From NCBI GenBank assembly GCA_020073005.1, contig JAIQFX010000059.1, forward strand, positions 1-64,000: a stretch of 64,000 nt of DNA. The letters run 5' to 3'. Under the pieces are notes generated by a model. The model was not told the DNA's origin, did not search any database, and worked only from the letters and a program-made list of their open reading frames with translations. Of the stretch, positions 46,994 to 55,442 are shown in pieces (position 1 is the stretch's first letter; every line of letters begins with the position of its first letter). Origin of the DNA: Terriglobia bacterium (GTDB lineage: Bacteria > Acidobacteriota > Vicinamibacteria > Vicinamibacterales > CAVVIG01). A program made the translations under genes and the position numbers.

Positions 46994-49909
46994 TCAGTGC
47001 CCGTGCCCCAGATGTACGACGCCGCCCGATGGCGCGGACGAGACGTGCGTCGGCTGCCACGCGGCCGGCTGCAGCCCGCGCAGGAATCTGACGAAGCCCG
47101 CCAGCGTCGCCCAGTTCAGCAGGCAGATCACGTACGGCAGCGCGAGCAGGCGCGCGATCCGGCCGCGGCGCCCGCGCGCGAGCACGCCGCCGAGCGCCGC
47201 CGCGTAGAAGAGGATCTGCAGATCCGCCATCGCGCGATAGAACGGCGCGCGCGCGGAGAGCCACACGGCCGCGGCGAGCGCCGCCAGGTGGAGCGGCGGC
47301 AGCAGCAGGCGGAGGCCTTTGTGCGAGACCGTCTGGAACCACAGGCGGTTCCGCAGCGGCGACCACAGCCATCGTTCGCGCGCGAGCAGCTGGAAATTGC
47401 CGGCGCTCGTCCGCACCTTGCGCTCGAGCTCCGCGCGGGCCGAGGGCGCGACACGGTCGAACGCGCGCGCGCCCGGCTCGAAGAGAATGCGGCAGCCCCG
47501 CCGCGCGATCCGCAGCGGAATCAGCACATCGTCGAGGATGGTGTCCGGCGGAATCCGCTCGAAGAGCGCGCGCCGGATCGCGTACACGGCGCCGGTCGCG
47601 CCGATCGTCGAGTCGACGTCGCTCTCGCTCTGCCGGATCACCTTCTCGTAGCGCCAGTACCAGCTCACGCCCCGGCCCGCGGCCGCGCCGGCGCCGTCGT
47701 TCAGCATCAGCTCGCCGGAAACCGCGCCGACGCGCGGGTCGGCGAATGGCGCGACGAGCGCCCAGAGCGCGCCGGCCTCGATCCGCTGGCGCGTGTCGGC
47801 GAGCACGACGATGTCGCCCGTAAGGCGCGGCACCAGGTCGTTCAGCACCGCGGCCTTCCCGCGGCGCCGCGCGAAGGAGAAGACGTGCACGCGCGGCGAG
47901 TCGGCCGCGCGCGCGATCGCCGCCGTGTCGTCGGTCGATCCGTCGGACGCGATGACGACGTCCAGGCGCGGCTCGGGATAGTCGAGCGCCAGCAGGTTGT
48001 CGATCTTGGCCGCGATCGCGTCGCCTTCGTTGTGCGCGATCACGAGAATGCTGACCGACGGCTCGACGCGCCGCCGGCGCCCGGGGCGGGGCCGGATCCG
48101 GGCCCACGCCACGATCAGCAGCGGGTAGCCGGCGTACGTATATATAAGGATGCCGGCCGACGCCCAGAACAGCGCGCGGGCGGCCCGTGCCTGGGCCCCG
48201 TGCAGGGTGCCTGCGCCCGAGCGGCGCGCGCGCGGCGGGTGCGGCGCTGTCGGTTCGGGCCGGGGCTTCAGCACGTCCGCCCCCTGCGCCGCGCCGATGA
48301 GGGCGGCGAGGTCCACACCGGGGGCGCGGCCGTCGGTGCCCGCGTGCAGAAACGGGCTCACGCTGATGAGGCGGAAGTCGTGCCCGCCCCAATCGGCAAA
48401 TCCGACGCCGGCGGGGGAGGCCGGGAAGAAATTGCCCAGCGGATACCGGTCGACCGCGCCCCCGATGATCACGTTGCCCTGGAAGATCGAGTCCGGAAAG
48501 TAGCGATCGATCGACGCGACGCCGAACCCGGCGTCGCCGCCGATGACGCCGTACAGATTGTGCGGGACGATGTTGTTGCGGAACACGAACCGCAGGTGCG
48601 CGATCGTGTCGCCGGCCTGCAGGAAGCTGTCGGTCTGCGCCGCGGCCGTGTTGTGATCGAAGACGACGTCCGACGTGCCGTTCAACAGCTGAAACAGCCG
48701 GCCGTTGCCCCAGGCGCCGCCGATGTCGTCGAACAGGTTGTTCGAGACGAGGATGCGCCGCGTCGGTCCGCTCGGACGGATGTCGTCGCGCCCGAGGACG
48801 TTGAGCCCGCTCGCCGCGTGCCGGACGATGTTGTTGCTGAAGACGACGTCGCCGACCGTCGACCACGGCGCGTGGCCGTCCTGGTTGCGGACCGTGAAGA
48901 GGACGGCGAATCCGTTCTGCGCCGCGGGCCAGTTGTACTCGAACACGTTGCCGTCGACGAGGACGCGCTCCGCGTTCTTCAACTCGAAGAGGTTCTTCAC
49001 GGTCCACGGCGTGCCCGCGTACGTCCGGTCGTCGGCCTTCCACGACAGCGGCTTCACGAAGTGGTTGTGCCGGATCTCGATGTCGGCGGGCACGAGGTTC
49101 ACCGTCGACGGATCGGCGCCGCCGAAGAGCAGGTTCTCGCCCGCCGCTTCGAGATGGTTGTTGACGATCGCGAACGGCCCGGGACCGTCCCATCCGGCAA
49201 TGGCCTGCGAATCGCTGCCGACTTCCTTGAAGTCGGACAGGTACGAATTGATGACCGCCGTCGCGCCGCCGTTCATCGCGACGCCGCGCCGCGAGCCCTT
49301 CACGGGATCGCCGTGCAGGTAGCAGCGATCGAACACGATGTTGGCCGGCGGCGCGAGATCGCGCGACCAGCCGCCGATCAGCACGAGGTTGGTGAGGAAC
49401 TGACCCGGCTCGGGCCGGATCTCGACGCCGACGAAGCGATAGCCGGCGACCCCGGCCGGAATGATGACGACAGGGCCGGGATCGCGAGCCGTGAGCGCCG
49501 GCATCAGGTCGGCGTACGACGGATCGATGCGCGATCCCGCCGGCGGCAGGTCGACCGCCGGCGCGTCGGTCGTGATCACGATTGCGCCCGGGCCCGACTT
49601 CGCGGGCAGCGTGAACGGCCCTTCGTAGACCGCGCCCGCTTCGAGCGCGATCGTGTCGCCCGGCCGCGCCGCGGCGAGCGCGGCGTTCAGATCGCCGTCG
49701 CCTGGCACGGCGATCGTCCGGCCGGTCATCGCGGGCGCCGTGAGGTCGACGTGCACCTGCAGCGCCTGCGGCGGCCGCGCGCGCGTGTCGCGGGCGGGCA
49801 GCGGATGCGTGCCGTCGTACGGCCGGGCGTCCTGGCTCGCGGACGTCGCGTCGAAGACGCCCAGGACGGCGATCGCGAGCGCCAGCGGCAGTCGCATGGT
49901 CTTCGTCAT
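46994..49909 (-). CDS. Fusion of secreted beta-helix domain with membrane GT2 glycosyltransferase
   Basis: 971 residues in one unbroken frame from ATG 49909. Signal peptide MRLPLALAIAVLGVFDATS; beta-helix about 45-545 (LNAALAAARPGDTIALEAGAVYEGPFTLPAKSG; VLVDGNVFEYNWPAAQNG), a close paralogue of the domain at 28961. Pro/Arg-rich linker; helix ALFWASAGILIYTYAGYPLLIVAW; GT2 domain about 620-850 with SVSILVIAHNEGDAIAAKIDNLL, VIASDGSTDDTAAIA, LADTRQRI, TGAVYAIRRALF and DDVLIPLRIARRG; C-terminal helices about 880-955. The topology is consistent: helix outside, GT inside. The alternative is two genes whose intervening stop was lost. Confidence 0.78.
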   Translation of the reverse strand: MTKTMRLPLALAIAVLGVFDATSASQDARPYDGTHPLPARDTRARPPQALQVHVDLTAPAMTGRTIAVPGDGDLNAALAAARPGDTIALEAGAVYEGPFTLPAKSGPGAIVITTDAPAVDLPPAGSRIDPSYADLMPALTARDPGPVVIIPAGVAGYRFVGVEIRPEPGQFLTNLVLIGGWSRDLAPPANIVFDRCYLHGDPVKGSRRGVAMNGGATAVINSYLSDFKEVGSDSQAIAGWDGPGPFAIVNNHLEAAGENLLFGGADPSTVNLVPADIEIRHNHFVKPLSWKADDRTYAGTPWTVKNLFELKNAERVLVDGNVFEYNWPAAQNGFAVLFTVRNQDGHAPWSTVGDVVFSNNIVRHAASGLNVLGRDDIRPSGPTRRILVSNNLFDDIGGAWGNGRLFQLLNGTSDVVFDHNTAAAQTDSFLQAGDTIAHLRFVFRNNIVPHNLYGVIGGDAGFGVASIDRYFPDSIFQGNVIIGGAVDRYPLGNFFPASPAGVGFADWGGHDFRLISVSPFLHAGTDGRAPGVDLAALIGAAQGADVLKPRPEPTAPHPPRARRSGAGTLHGAQARAARALFWASAGILIYTYAGYPLLIVAWARIRPRPGRRRRVEPSVSILVIAHNEGDAIAAKIDNLLALDYPEPRLDVVIASDGSTDDTAAIARAADSPRVHVFSFARRRGKAAVLNDLVPRLTGDIVVLADTRQRIEAGALWALVAPFADPRVGAVSGELMLNDGAGAAAGRGVSWYWRYEKVIRQSESDVDSTIGATGAVYAIRRALFERIPPDTILDDVLIPLRIARRGCRILFEPGARAFDRVAPSARAELERKVRTSAGNFQLLARERWLWSPLRNRLWFQTVSHKGLRLLLPPLHLAALAAAVWLSARAPFYRAMADLQILFYAAALGGVLARGRRGRIARLLALPYVICLLNWATLAGFVRFLRGLQPAAWQPTHVSSAPSGGVVHLGHGH

Positions 49910-51225
49910 GCCGGCTCTAGGACCGCCGGCCGAAGTTGCCCCCGGAGCTGCCCCCGGGTGAGATCCACGACGATGTGGCGTTCGTCGGACGCGTCGAGGA
50001 CGCGCGCGGCGTCGATGCCGGCGTTGCCGATGACGAGCACCTCGGCGTGCCGGAGGATCTCGTCGTGGTCGTCGCACATCAGCGAGGCGATGTGCGGGAT
50101 CTGCTCCTGGATGTAGCGCCGGTTGGCGCCGACCAGGCGCGTCAGCGCGACGCCGTGGTCCAGAATCCTGACGTCGCAGCCCTTGCCGATGAGCGCCTCG
50201 ACCAGCGCGACCATCGGGCTCTCGCGGAGATCGTCGGTGCCGGCCTTGAAGGCGAGTCCGATCACGCCGACGCGGCGCTTGCCGGTGTCGATCACGCTGT
50301 CGACCGCCTTGCGCACGCGCGCGTGGTTGGCCGGCAGCAGCGCCGACAGCAGGGGCAGATCCAGATCGACGCTGCGGCCCGCGGCGAGGAGCGCGCGCAG
50401 ATCCTTCGGCAGGCACGAGCCGCCGAACGCAAAGCCCGGACGCAGGTACGCCTCCGAGACGTTGAGCTTGCGGTCCATGAGGAAGATGCGCATCAGCTCC
50501 TGCGGGTCCACGTCGAACGCCTCGCACACGTCGCCGATCTCGTTCGAGAAACCGATCTTGAGCGCGTGAAACGCGTTGCACGCGTACTTGACGAGCTCCG
50601 CCGTGCGGATGCTGGTCGGGACGAACGGCGCGGTCACCTTGGAGTACAGCGACCGGACGAGCGTGGCGGTCTCCGGATCCGCGCTGCCGACCAGCGTCAT
50701 CGGCGGCTGCGCGAAGTCGCGCAGCGACGATCCCTCGCGCATGAACTCGGGGTTGACGGCGACGCGCACGCGGCGCGCCGCGTCCGCGCCCGCGCCGTCG
50801 AGCAGCGCCGGCAGCAGCGCGCGCTCCGTCGTGCCCGGCAGCACGGTGCTGCGGACGACGACGGTGTACGGAGTGCTGCGAGCGGGCAGCGCGCAGAGGG
50901 CCGTGCCGATGTCGCGCGCGACGCGCTCGACGGCGCCGAGCGACAGCCGGCCGTTCGGACCGCTCGGCGTGCCGACGCAGATCAGCGCGAGGTCCGACGC
51001 AGCCACCGCCTCCTCGACGCTCGTGGTCGCGCGCAGGCGCCCCAGGTGGACGGCGCTCGCGAGCAGCTTGGGCAGTCCGGGCTCGCCGACCGGCGACTCG
51101 GCGTCGTTCACCTGCCCGACCTTCTCGGCGTTCACGTCCGCGCCGGTGACCGTGTGCCCTTCGCCAGCCAGCGACACCGCCGTGACGCAGCCGACGTAGC
51201 CGAGTCCGAACACGCTAATGCGCAT
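49906..51225 (-). CDS. Nucleotide-sugar 6-dehydrogenase, AlgD (GDP-mannose) type
   Basis: 439 residues from ATG 51225. NAD domain RISVFGLGYVGCVTAVSLAGEGHTVTGADVN; middle domain TAELVKYACNAFHALKIGFSNEIGDVCEAFDVD; catalytic Cys in RPGFAFGGSCLPKDLRALL; C-terminal substrate domain VGVIGLAFKAGTDDLRESPMVALVEALIGKGCDVRILD. The run MDRKLNVSEAYLRPGFAFGGSC is closer to AlgD than to UDP-glucose dehydrogenases. Expected product: GDP-mannuronate (or UDP-glucuronate), a uronic building block for the polysaccharide. It fits the lyase-like beta-helix and heparinase-like proteins nearby. Overlaps both neighbours. Confidence 0.9.
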   Translation of the reverse strand: MRISVFGLGYVGCVTAVSLAGEGHTVTGADVNAEKVGQVNDAESPVGEPGLPKLLASAVHLGRLRATTSVEEAVAASDLALICVGTPSGPNGRLSLGAVERVARDIGTALCALPARSTPYTVVVRSTVLPGTTERALLPALLDGAGADAARRVRVAVNPEFMREGSSLRDFAQPPMTLVGSADPETATLVRSLYSKVTAPFVPTSIRTAELVKYACNAFHALKIGFSNEIGDVCEAFDVDPQELMRIFLMDRKLNVSEAYLRPGFAFGGSCLPKDLRALLAAGRSVDLDLPLLSALLPANHARVRKAVDSVIDTGKRRVGVIGLAFKAGTDDLRESPMVALVEALIGKGCDVRILDHGVALTRLVGANRRYIQEQIPHIASLMCDDHDEILRHAEVLVIGNAGIDAARVLDASDERHIVVDLTRGQLRGQLRPAVLEPA

Positions 51226-52450
51226 GCGCTGCCTCCGTGCAGGCGGACTCGAACGCGCGAGCGACCTGCGTCCATGAATACTTTTTCTCGACGAGAAGAC
51301 GTCCGGCCTCACCCAGCGCGCGCCGGCGCTCCGGATCGCGCAGCAGCGAGACCACCGCGTCGGCGAACGGCTGCGCGCCGTCGGCCTGCATGAAGTGGAC
51401 GCCTGAGGTGATCGGCAATCCTTCGGCGCCGACCGAGGTCGACACGACGGCTTTGCCCATCGCGAGCGCCTCGAAGATCTTCAGGCGCGTGCCGCCGCCG
51501 ATGCGCAGCGGCACGACGTACACGCACGCGCGCCCGACGTACGGACGCACGTCGGGCACCGTGCCGGTGACGCGGCCGCCTGCCGCCTCGACCGTTTCGC
51601 GCAGCCGCGCGCTCGGCGTGCGGCCCACGACGCTGAACGTCGTCGAGGGCACCGCCGCGCGGATTCGCGGCAGGATGCCGTCGACGAAGTGCAGGATCGC
51701 GTCTTCGTTCGGATACCAGTCCATCGAGCCGGTGAAGACCAGCTCCGGCCCGGCCGGACGCACGCCGTTGGGGTGGTAGTACGAGGTGTCGACGCCCGTC
51801 GGCACGACGCGCAGCCGCGCGCCCGCGTCCGGCGCCAGCGCGGCCAGGGCGGCGCGATCGGCGTCGGAGACGGCGAGCGTGAGGCGCGCGGCCGAGCACG
51901 CCTGCGACTCGTAGCGGTACATCTTCCGCCACTCGATCTCGAGCAGCGCGCGGCGCGCGGCCCGGCGCTCCACGAGCGCGAGGCGCTTCCAGATCATGTG
52001 CTCGACGTTGTGCTCGAACAGCACGATGGGCACCGCGGCGTCGCCAGAGGGGCGCGACGCGCGCGACAGGTCCGGCACGTTGGGCACGGCCGCCAGGAAA
52101 TCGGCGACGCACACGTCCACGGCCTGACGCCCGAGCCGCCGCGCGGCTTCGGCGCGCAGCGCCGGCACGCGCCAGCGCCACAGATCCACCGGCAGCGACG
52201 ACAGCCACGAGCGGCCGAGCGCCCACGCGAAGCGCGCGCTGCCGTGCTTCGGGCCGTCGTGCGCGACCGAGACGACTTCCACGCGCGGCAGCCGCTCCGC
52301 GAGAGCGTCCGGATCCTCGTGCGCGCCATGCGTTGTCAGGAGCGTCACGTGATGGCGCTCGGAGAGCTGCTTGAGGATGTGAAAACTGCGCAGCCGTCCG
52401 CCCGCGCTCAGCGGCCAGAGCCCGCCGACCTTCACCCAGAGCATCCGCAT
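51215..52450 (-). CDS. GT4-type glycosyltransferase
   Basis: 411 residues from ATG 52450. N-terminal half VKVGGLWPLSAGGRLRSFHILKQLSERHHVTLLTTHG; linker EIEWRKMYRYESQACSAARLTLAVSDADRAAL; donor half VVPTGVDTSYYHPNG, LVFTGSMDWYPNEDAILHFVDGILPRIRAAVPSTTFSVVGR, and RIGGGTRLKIFEALAMGKAVVSTSVGAEGL. The form matches transferases often found with exosortase/PEP-CTERM polysaccharide loci, but no exosortase is present in this window. Confidence 0.9.
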   Translation of the reverse strand: MRMLWVKVGGLWPLSAGGRLRSFHILKQLSERHHVTLLTTHGAHEDPDALAERLPRVEVVSVAHDGPKHGSARFAWALGRSWLSSLPVDLWRWRVPALRAEAARRLGRQAVDVCVADFLAAVPNVPDLSRASRPSGDAAVPIVLFEHNVEHMIWKRLALVERRAARRALLEIEWRKMYRYESQACSAARLTLAVSDADRAALAALAPDAGARLRVVPTGVDTSYYHPNGVRPAGPELVFTGSMDWYPNEDAILHFVDGILPRIRAAVPSTTFSVVGRTPSARLRETVEAAGGRVTGTVPDVRPYVGRACVYVVPLRIGGGTRLKIFEALAMGKAVVSTSVGAEGLPITSGVHFMQADGAQPFADAVVSLLRDPERRRALGEAGRLLVEKKYSWTQVARAFESACTEAAHAH

Positions 52451-54357
52451 CACGCCGCCTTCATGAGATGCGCCGCGTCCTCGCCCTCGACGACGACGCG
52501 ATGCCAGAGTTCGAGGTTGAGCAGCAGCCAGAGGCGATCGCCGTGGCCGCCGACGCCGGCGCGATGCTCGGCGGCGATCCGCTGCAGCGCCGCGGGATCG
52601 AAAAGGCCGCGCGCGAGCGCGCGGCGCCCCAGCACGAACGTCTCGACGAGCGGAAAGAACGATCCGCCGAGCCAGCGGCCGACCGGGACCGGGAAGCCCA
52701 TCTTGCGCCGCGAGAGGATTTCCTGCGGCACGAGTTCCTTCAGCGCGTCGCGCAGCACGGCCTTCGTGGTCACGCCGCGCAGCTTCAGGCGCGAGGGGAG
52801 GGCGACGACGTGCTCGACGAGCGTGTGATCGAGAAACGGCACGCGGCTCTCGATCGACGCGGCCATGCTCATCTGGTCCTGCTTCGTGAGGAGCCGCGCG
52901 AGGTAGGTCTGCAGATCGGCGCGGCTCATCCGGTTCAGCGCGTCGCCGCCGGCGTCGTCGTACCGGCGCATGATCTCGCCGTAGCGATCGCGCGCGGCCA
53001 TCAGCGCGGGACGCGCGAGCACGCGCTGCAGCAGCGCGGACGGAAAAACGGCGAAGTTCTCGCAGAACTGGGCGCGCGGTCCGGCGTCGACCGCCATGAA
53101 GCTGCGCGACGCGTAGCGCCGCAGCGCGCGCGGCAGGCACTCGGTGAGGCGCGCGATCCGTCGCCGGGCTGCGGCCGGAACGAGCCCCCGGTAAGGGGCT
53201 CCCAGCCGCTCGTTCCAAGCCGCAACCCGGTAGCGGTTGTAGCCAAGGAAGAGCTCGTCGGCGCCCTCGCCGGTGAGCACGACCTTGACGTCTTCTCGTG
53301 CGAGACGGGAAACGAAATAGAGCGGGACACTCGACGGAAACGCCAGCGGCTCGTCCTCGTGCCAGATGAGCCGCGGCAGCTCGCGAAAGAAGTCCCGCGG
53401 CGACACGACGATGTCCCGGTGAATCGCGCCGGCCGCGCGCGCCGCCAGCCGCGCGTAGCGCAGCTCGTTGGCGTCGCGATCGGCGAAGCCGACCGAAAAC
53501 GTCCGCACGGGTCCGGCGGTCAGCGGCGCCATCAGCGCGAGCAGTCCCGCCGAATCGAGCCCGCCCGACAGGAACAGGCCGAGCGGAACGTCGCTCATCA
53601 GATGGCTGCGCACCGCGTCGCGCACGCGCGCCTGGATGCCGGCCGCGGCGTCGCGGCGCGAGGCCGGCGGGGCGGCGCCGTACGCGGGGAGCGCCCAATA
53701 GCGGCGCTCCACGAAGCCCGTGCCGCGCGACCACGTCAGCACGCAGCCCGCGCCCAGCCGTTTCACGCCTCGATAGAACGTCTGCTCGCCCGCGACGTAC
53801 CGGTTCGCGAGGTACTCGGGGAGGATCTCTTCGTTCAACTCCGGCCGCAGGCCGCCGGCGACGAGCGCCTTGATTTCCGACGCGAAGAGCAACTGGCCGT
53901 CGCGGAGGGCGTAGTAGAGCGGCTTGATACCGAGCCGATCGCGCGCGAGCAGCAGCCGCTGCCGGCCGCTATCCCACAGCGCGAACGCGAACATGCCCCG
54001 CAGCTCGTCGACGCAGCGATCGCCCAGCTCCTCGTAGAGATGCAGGATCGTTTCCGTGTCGCTGCGCGTCGCGTAGCGGTGCCCCTTCGCCTCCAGCGGC
54101 CCTCGCAGGTCCGCGTGGTTGTAGATCTCGCCGTTGAAGGTGATCCAGATGCGGCCGTCTTCGTTCGACATCGGCTGCCGGCCGCCGGCGACGTCGATGA
54201 TCGCGAGACGGCGATGGCCGAGGCCGACCGGTCCGTCGATGCGGAGTCCCGTCCCGTCGGGGCCGCGATGGCCGAGGACCGCGAGCATGCGCGTCAGGCG
54301 ATCGGCCGCGACCGCTTCGCGCTCGTCGTGCCGGAGGAAGCCTGCGATGCCGCACAT
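52450..54357 (-). CDS. asnB: Asparagine-synthase-type (glutamine-hydrolysing) amidotransferase
   Basis: 635 residues. Glutaminase domain with catalytic Cys 2 (MCGIAGFLRHD), RLAIIDVAGGRQPMSNEDG, NGEIYN, and TRSDTETILHLYEELG; synthetase domain with PP-loop LFLSGGLDSAGLLALM and the second ATP region LTGEGADELFLGYNRY. A full-length AsnB; in polysaccharide loci such proteins amidate uronic acids or sugars rather than make asparagine. With an AlgD-like dehydrogenase two genes away, uronamide formation is a reasonable inference. Confidence 0.92.
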   Translation of the reverse strand: MCGIAGFLRHDEREAVAADRLTRMLAVLGHRGPDGTGLRIDGPVGLGHRRLAIIDVAGGRQPMSNEDGRIWITFNGEIYNHADLRGPLEAKGHRYATRSDTETILHLYEELGDRCVDELRGMFAFALWDSGRQRLLLARDRLGIKPLYYALRDGQLLFASEIKALVAGGLRPELNEEILPEYLANRYVAGEQTFYRGVKRLGAGCVLTWSRGTGFVERRYWALPAYGAAPPASRRDAAAGIQARVRDAVRSHLMSDVPLGLFLSGGLDSAGLLALMAPLTAGPVRTFSVGFADRDANELRYARLAARAAGAIHRDIVVSPRDFFRELPRLIWHEDEPLAFPSSVPLYFVSRLAREDVKVVLTGEGADELFLGYNRYRVAAWNERLGAPYRGLVPAAARRRIARLTECLPRALRRYASRSFMAVDAGPRAQFCENFAVFPSALLQRVLARPALMAARDRYGEIMRRYDDAGGDALNRMSRADLQTYLARLLTKQDQMSMAASIESRVPFLDHTLVEHVVALPSRLKLRGVTTKAVLRDALKELVPQEILSRRKMGFPVPVGRWLGGSFFPLVETFVLGRRALARGLFDPAALQRIAAEHRAGVGGHGDRLWLLLNLELWHRVVVEGEDAAHLMKAA

Positions 54358-54360
54358 AGG

Positions 54361-54430
54361 AAACTCAAAACTGAAAACTGAGAACTGAAAACTGAAGACT
54401 CTTCACTTTTCTCTTTTCACTTTTCACTTT
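54361..54430. repeat. Ten-copy inverted heptamer array
   Basis: Unbroken period of seven over 70 bases: AAACTCA, AAACTGA, AAACTGA, GAACTGA, AAACTGA, AGACTCT, TCACTTT, TCTCTTT, TCACTTT, TCACTTT. The first five and last four units are near-inverse of each other (AAACTGA against the complement AAAGTGA), so a long imperfect stem is possible. It fills the gap between asnB (start 54357) and the end of the IMDH-like gene, whose last codons lie inside it. Confidence 0.8.
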
Positions 54431-55442
54431 GCAGTTCCTCTCTCACCGCGCGGCTGAAGTCCGCGGCGGTGGCGCGCCCGCCGATCGCGAACGGCCGCGC
54501 CGCGCCGACGAGCGCGCGATCGACGGCCGACATGATCCGCGCGTACGCGGTGTGATGCCCCAGGCAGTCGAGCACGAGCGCGCCGGCCCAGATGGCGCCG
54601 AGCGGATTGGCGTACGGCGCGCCGAGCCATTCCGACTCGACGCCGGCCGTCGCGGTCACGATCGGCGGCTGCCAGCCGGAGACGTCGACCTGGACGAGCG
54701 GATCGAGTCCCGCGCACCCGAAGCGCCCCGCGCAGAGCTCCGCCAGCAGCGCCGCGCGGGCGGTCGTCGTGAGAATCACGTCGAGGTGATGGGGATCGGT
54801 GCGGATGGTGAGCGCGGCGGCGGCGACGTCCGCGGTCTCGACGAGCACGCCGGGAACGTTCACCGCGGCGGCGGCCAGCGTGTCCTTCCACGCCTTCGCG
54901 CCGCCGTCGGGATCGTGGGCGTCGGTGACGCACAGCAGCCGCTGGCGTCGCGCGTCGGCGAGCTCGCACGCGAACAGCGCCAGGCGATCGCGCAGGTCGT
55001 CGTCGTGGCGCGCGGCCGGCGGCGCGAGCAGCCAGCGCGAGTCGAGACCTGCGGTCTGCGGCGGGCGGTCGCACCACCGCGCGCCCGGAACCGCGCGAAT
55101 CGACCGCAGCGAGACGTACGGATCCGCGGCCGCCGCGCCGGTGTGGAGCGGCGGATCAATCGCGTAGACGGCGTCCCACGATCCGTTGAGGTGCCGCGCT
55201 TCCCGAATCGCCGAGCCGGTCCACGGCGCGAACTCCAGCGTCAGGCCGTCCTGCGCGGCGATCGTCTGGAGGATCGCGACGGCGGCCTGGCAGACGATCG
55301 CGCCGGCGCCCGGATCGCCGATGCGCAGCGCCACGCGGTGCGTCGCGTGATGGCGCCGCGAGAGGTCGAGCCCGCCCATCGCGGGGGCGACGCACGGCGG
55401 CGCGATCGCGATCGACGTCGGGCGGCCGGGCACGAGGCTCAT
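54417..55442 (-). CDS. Highly diverged isopropylmalate/isocitrate-dehydrogenase-like protein
   Basis: 341 residues from ATG 55442. The order of landmarks follows the LeuB/Icd fold: THRVALRIGDPGAGAIVCQAAVAILQTIAAQDGLTLEF (for I-P-G-D-G-I-G), WDAVYAIDPP, YVSLRSIRAVPG (for L-R-P), RQRLLCVTDAHDPDGG (for the K-x-N region), HHLDVILTTTARAALLAELCAGRFGCAGLDP (for D-V-I-V-T-x-N-L-F-G-D-I-L-S-D), YANPLGAIWAGALVLDCLG (for N-P-x-A-x-I-L-S). The metal Asp pair after L-F-G is gone (AALLAEL), and catalytic Tyr/Lys are not recognisable. It probably lacks the ordinary activity. Its stop lies in the heptamer array, and its start overlaps the PilT-like gene. Confidence 0.7.
   Translation of the reverse strand: MSLVPGRPTSIAIAPPCVAPAMGGLDLSRRHHATHRVALRIGDPGAGAIVCQAAVAILQTIAAQDGLTLEFAPWTGSAIREARHLNGSWDAVYAIDPPLHTGAAAADPYVSLRSIRAVPGARWCDRPPQTAGLDSRWLLAPPAARHDDDLRDRLALFACELADARRQRLLCVTDAHDPDGGAKAWKDTLAAAAVNVPGVLVETADVAAAALTIRTDPHHLDVILTTTARAALLAELCAGRFGCAGLDPLVQVDVSGWQPPIVTATAGVESEWLGAPYANPLGAIWAGALVLDCLGHHTAYARIMSAVDRALVGAARPFAIGGRATAADFSRAVREELQSEK

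Noticed and set aside
46352-50116. Plus-strand open frame of 1254 codons
   Set aside because: Antisense shadow of the GT2 fusion and its neighbours. Composition is dominated by Arg, Ala and Asp/Glu, with no domain, signal or RBS; GC-rich DNA gives such frames by lack of stops.
51215-54357. Exosortase/PEP-CTERM locus
   Set aside because: The GT4 and amidotransferase resemble members of such loci, but no exosortase and no C-terminal V-P-E-P sorting motif occurs in the window.
9197-54430. CRISPR arrays at the tandem repeats
   Set aside because: The units are only seven bases with no spacers, and no cas genes are present.
54417-55442. Functional leuB or icd
   Set aside because: Catalytic and metal residues are not retained, and no leucine or TCA genes are adjacent.
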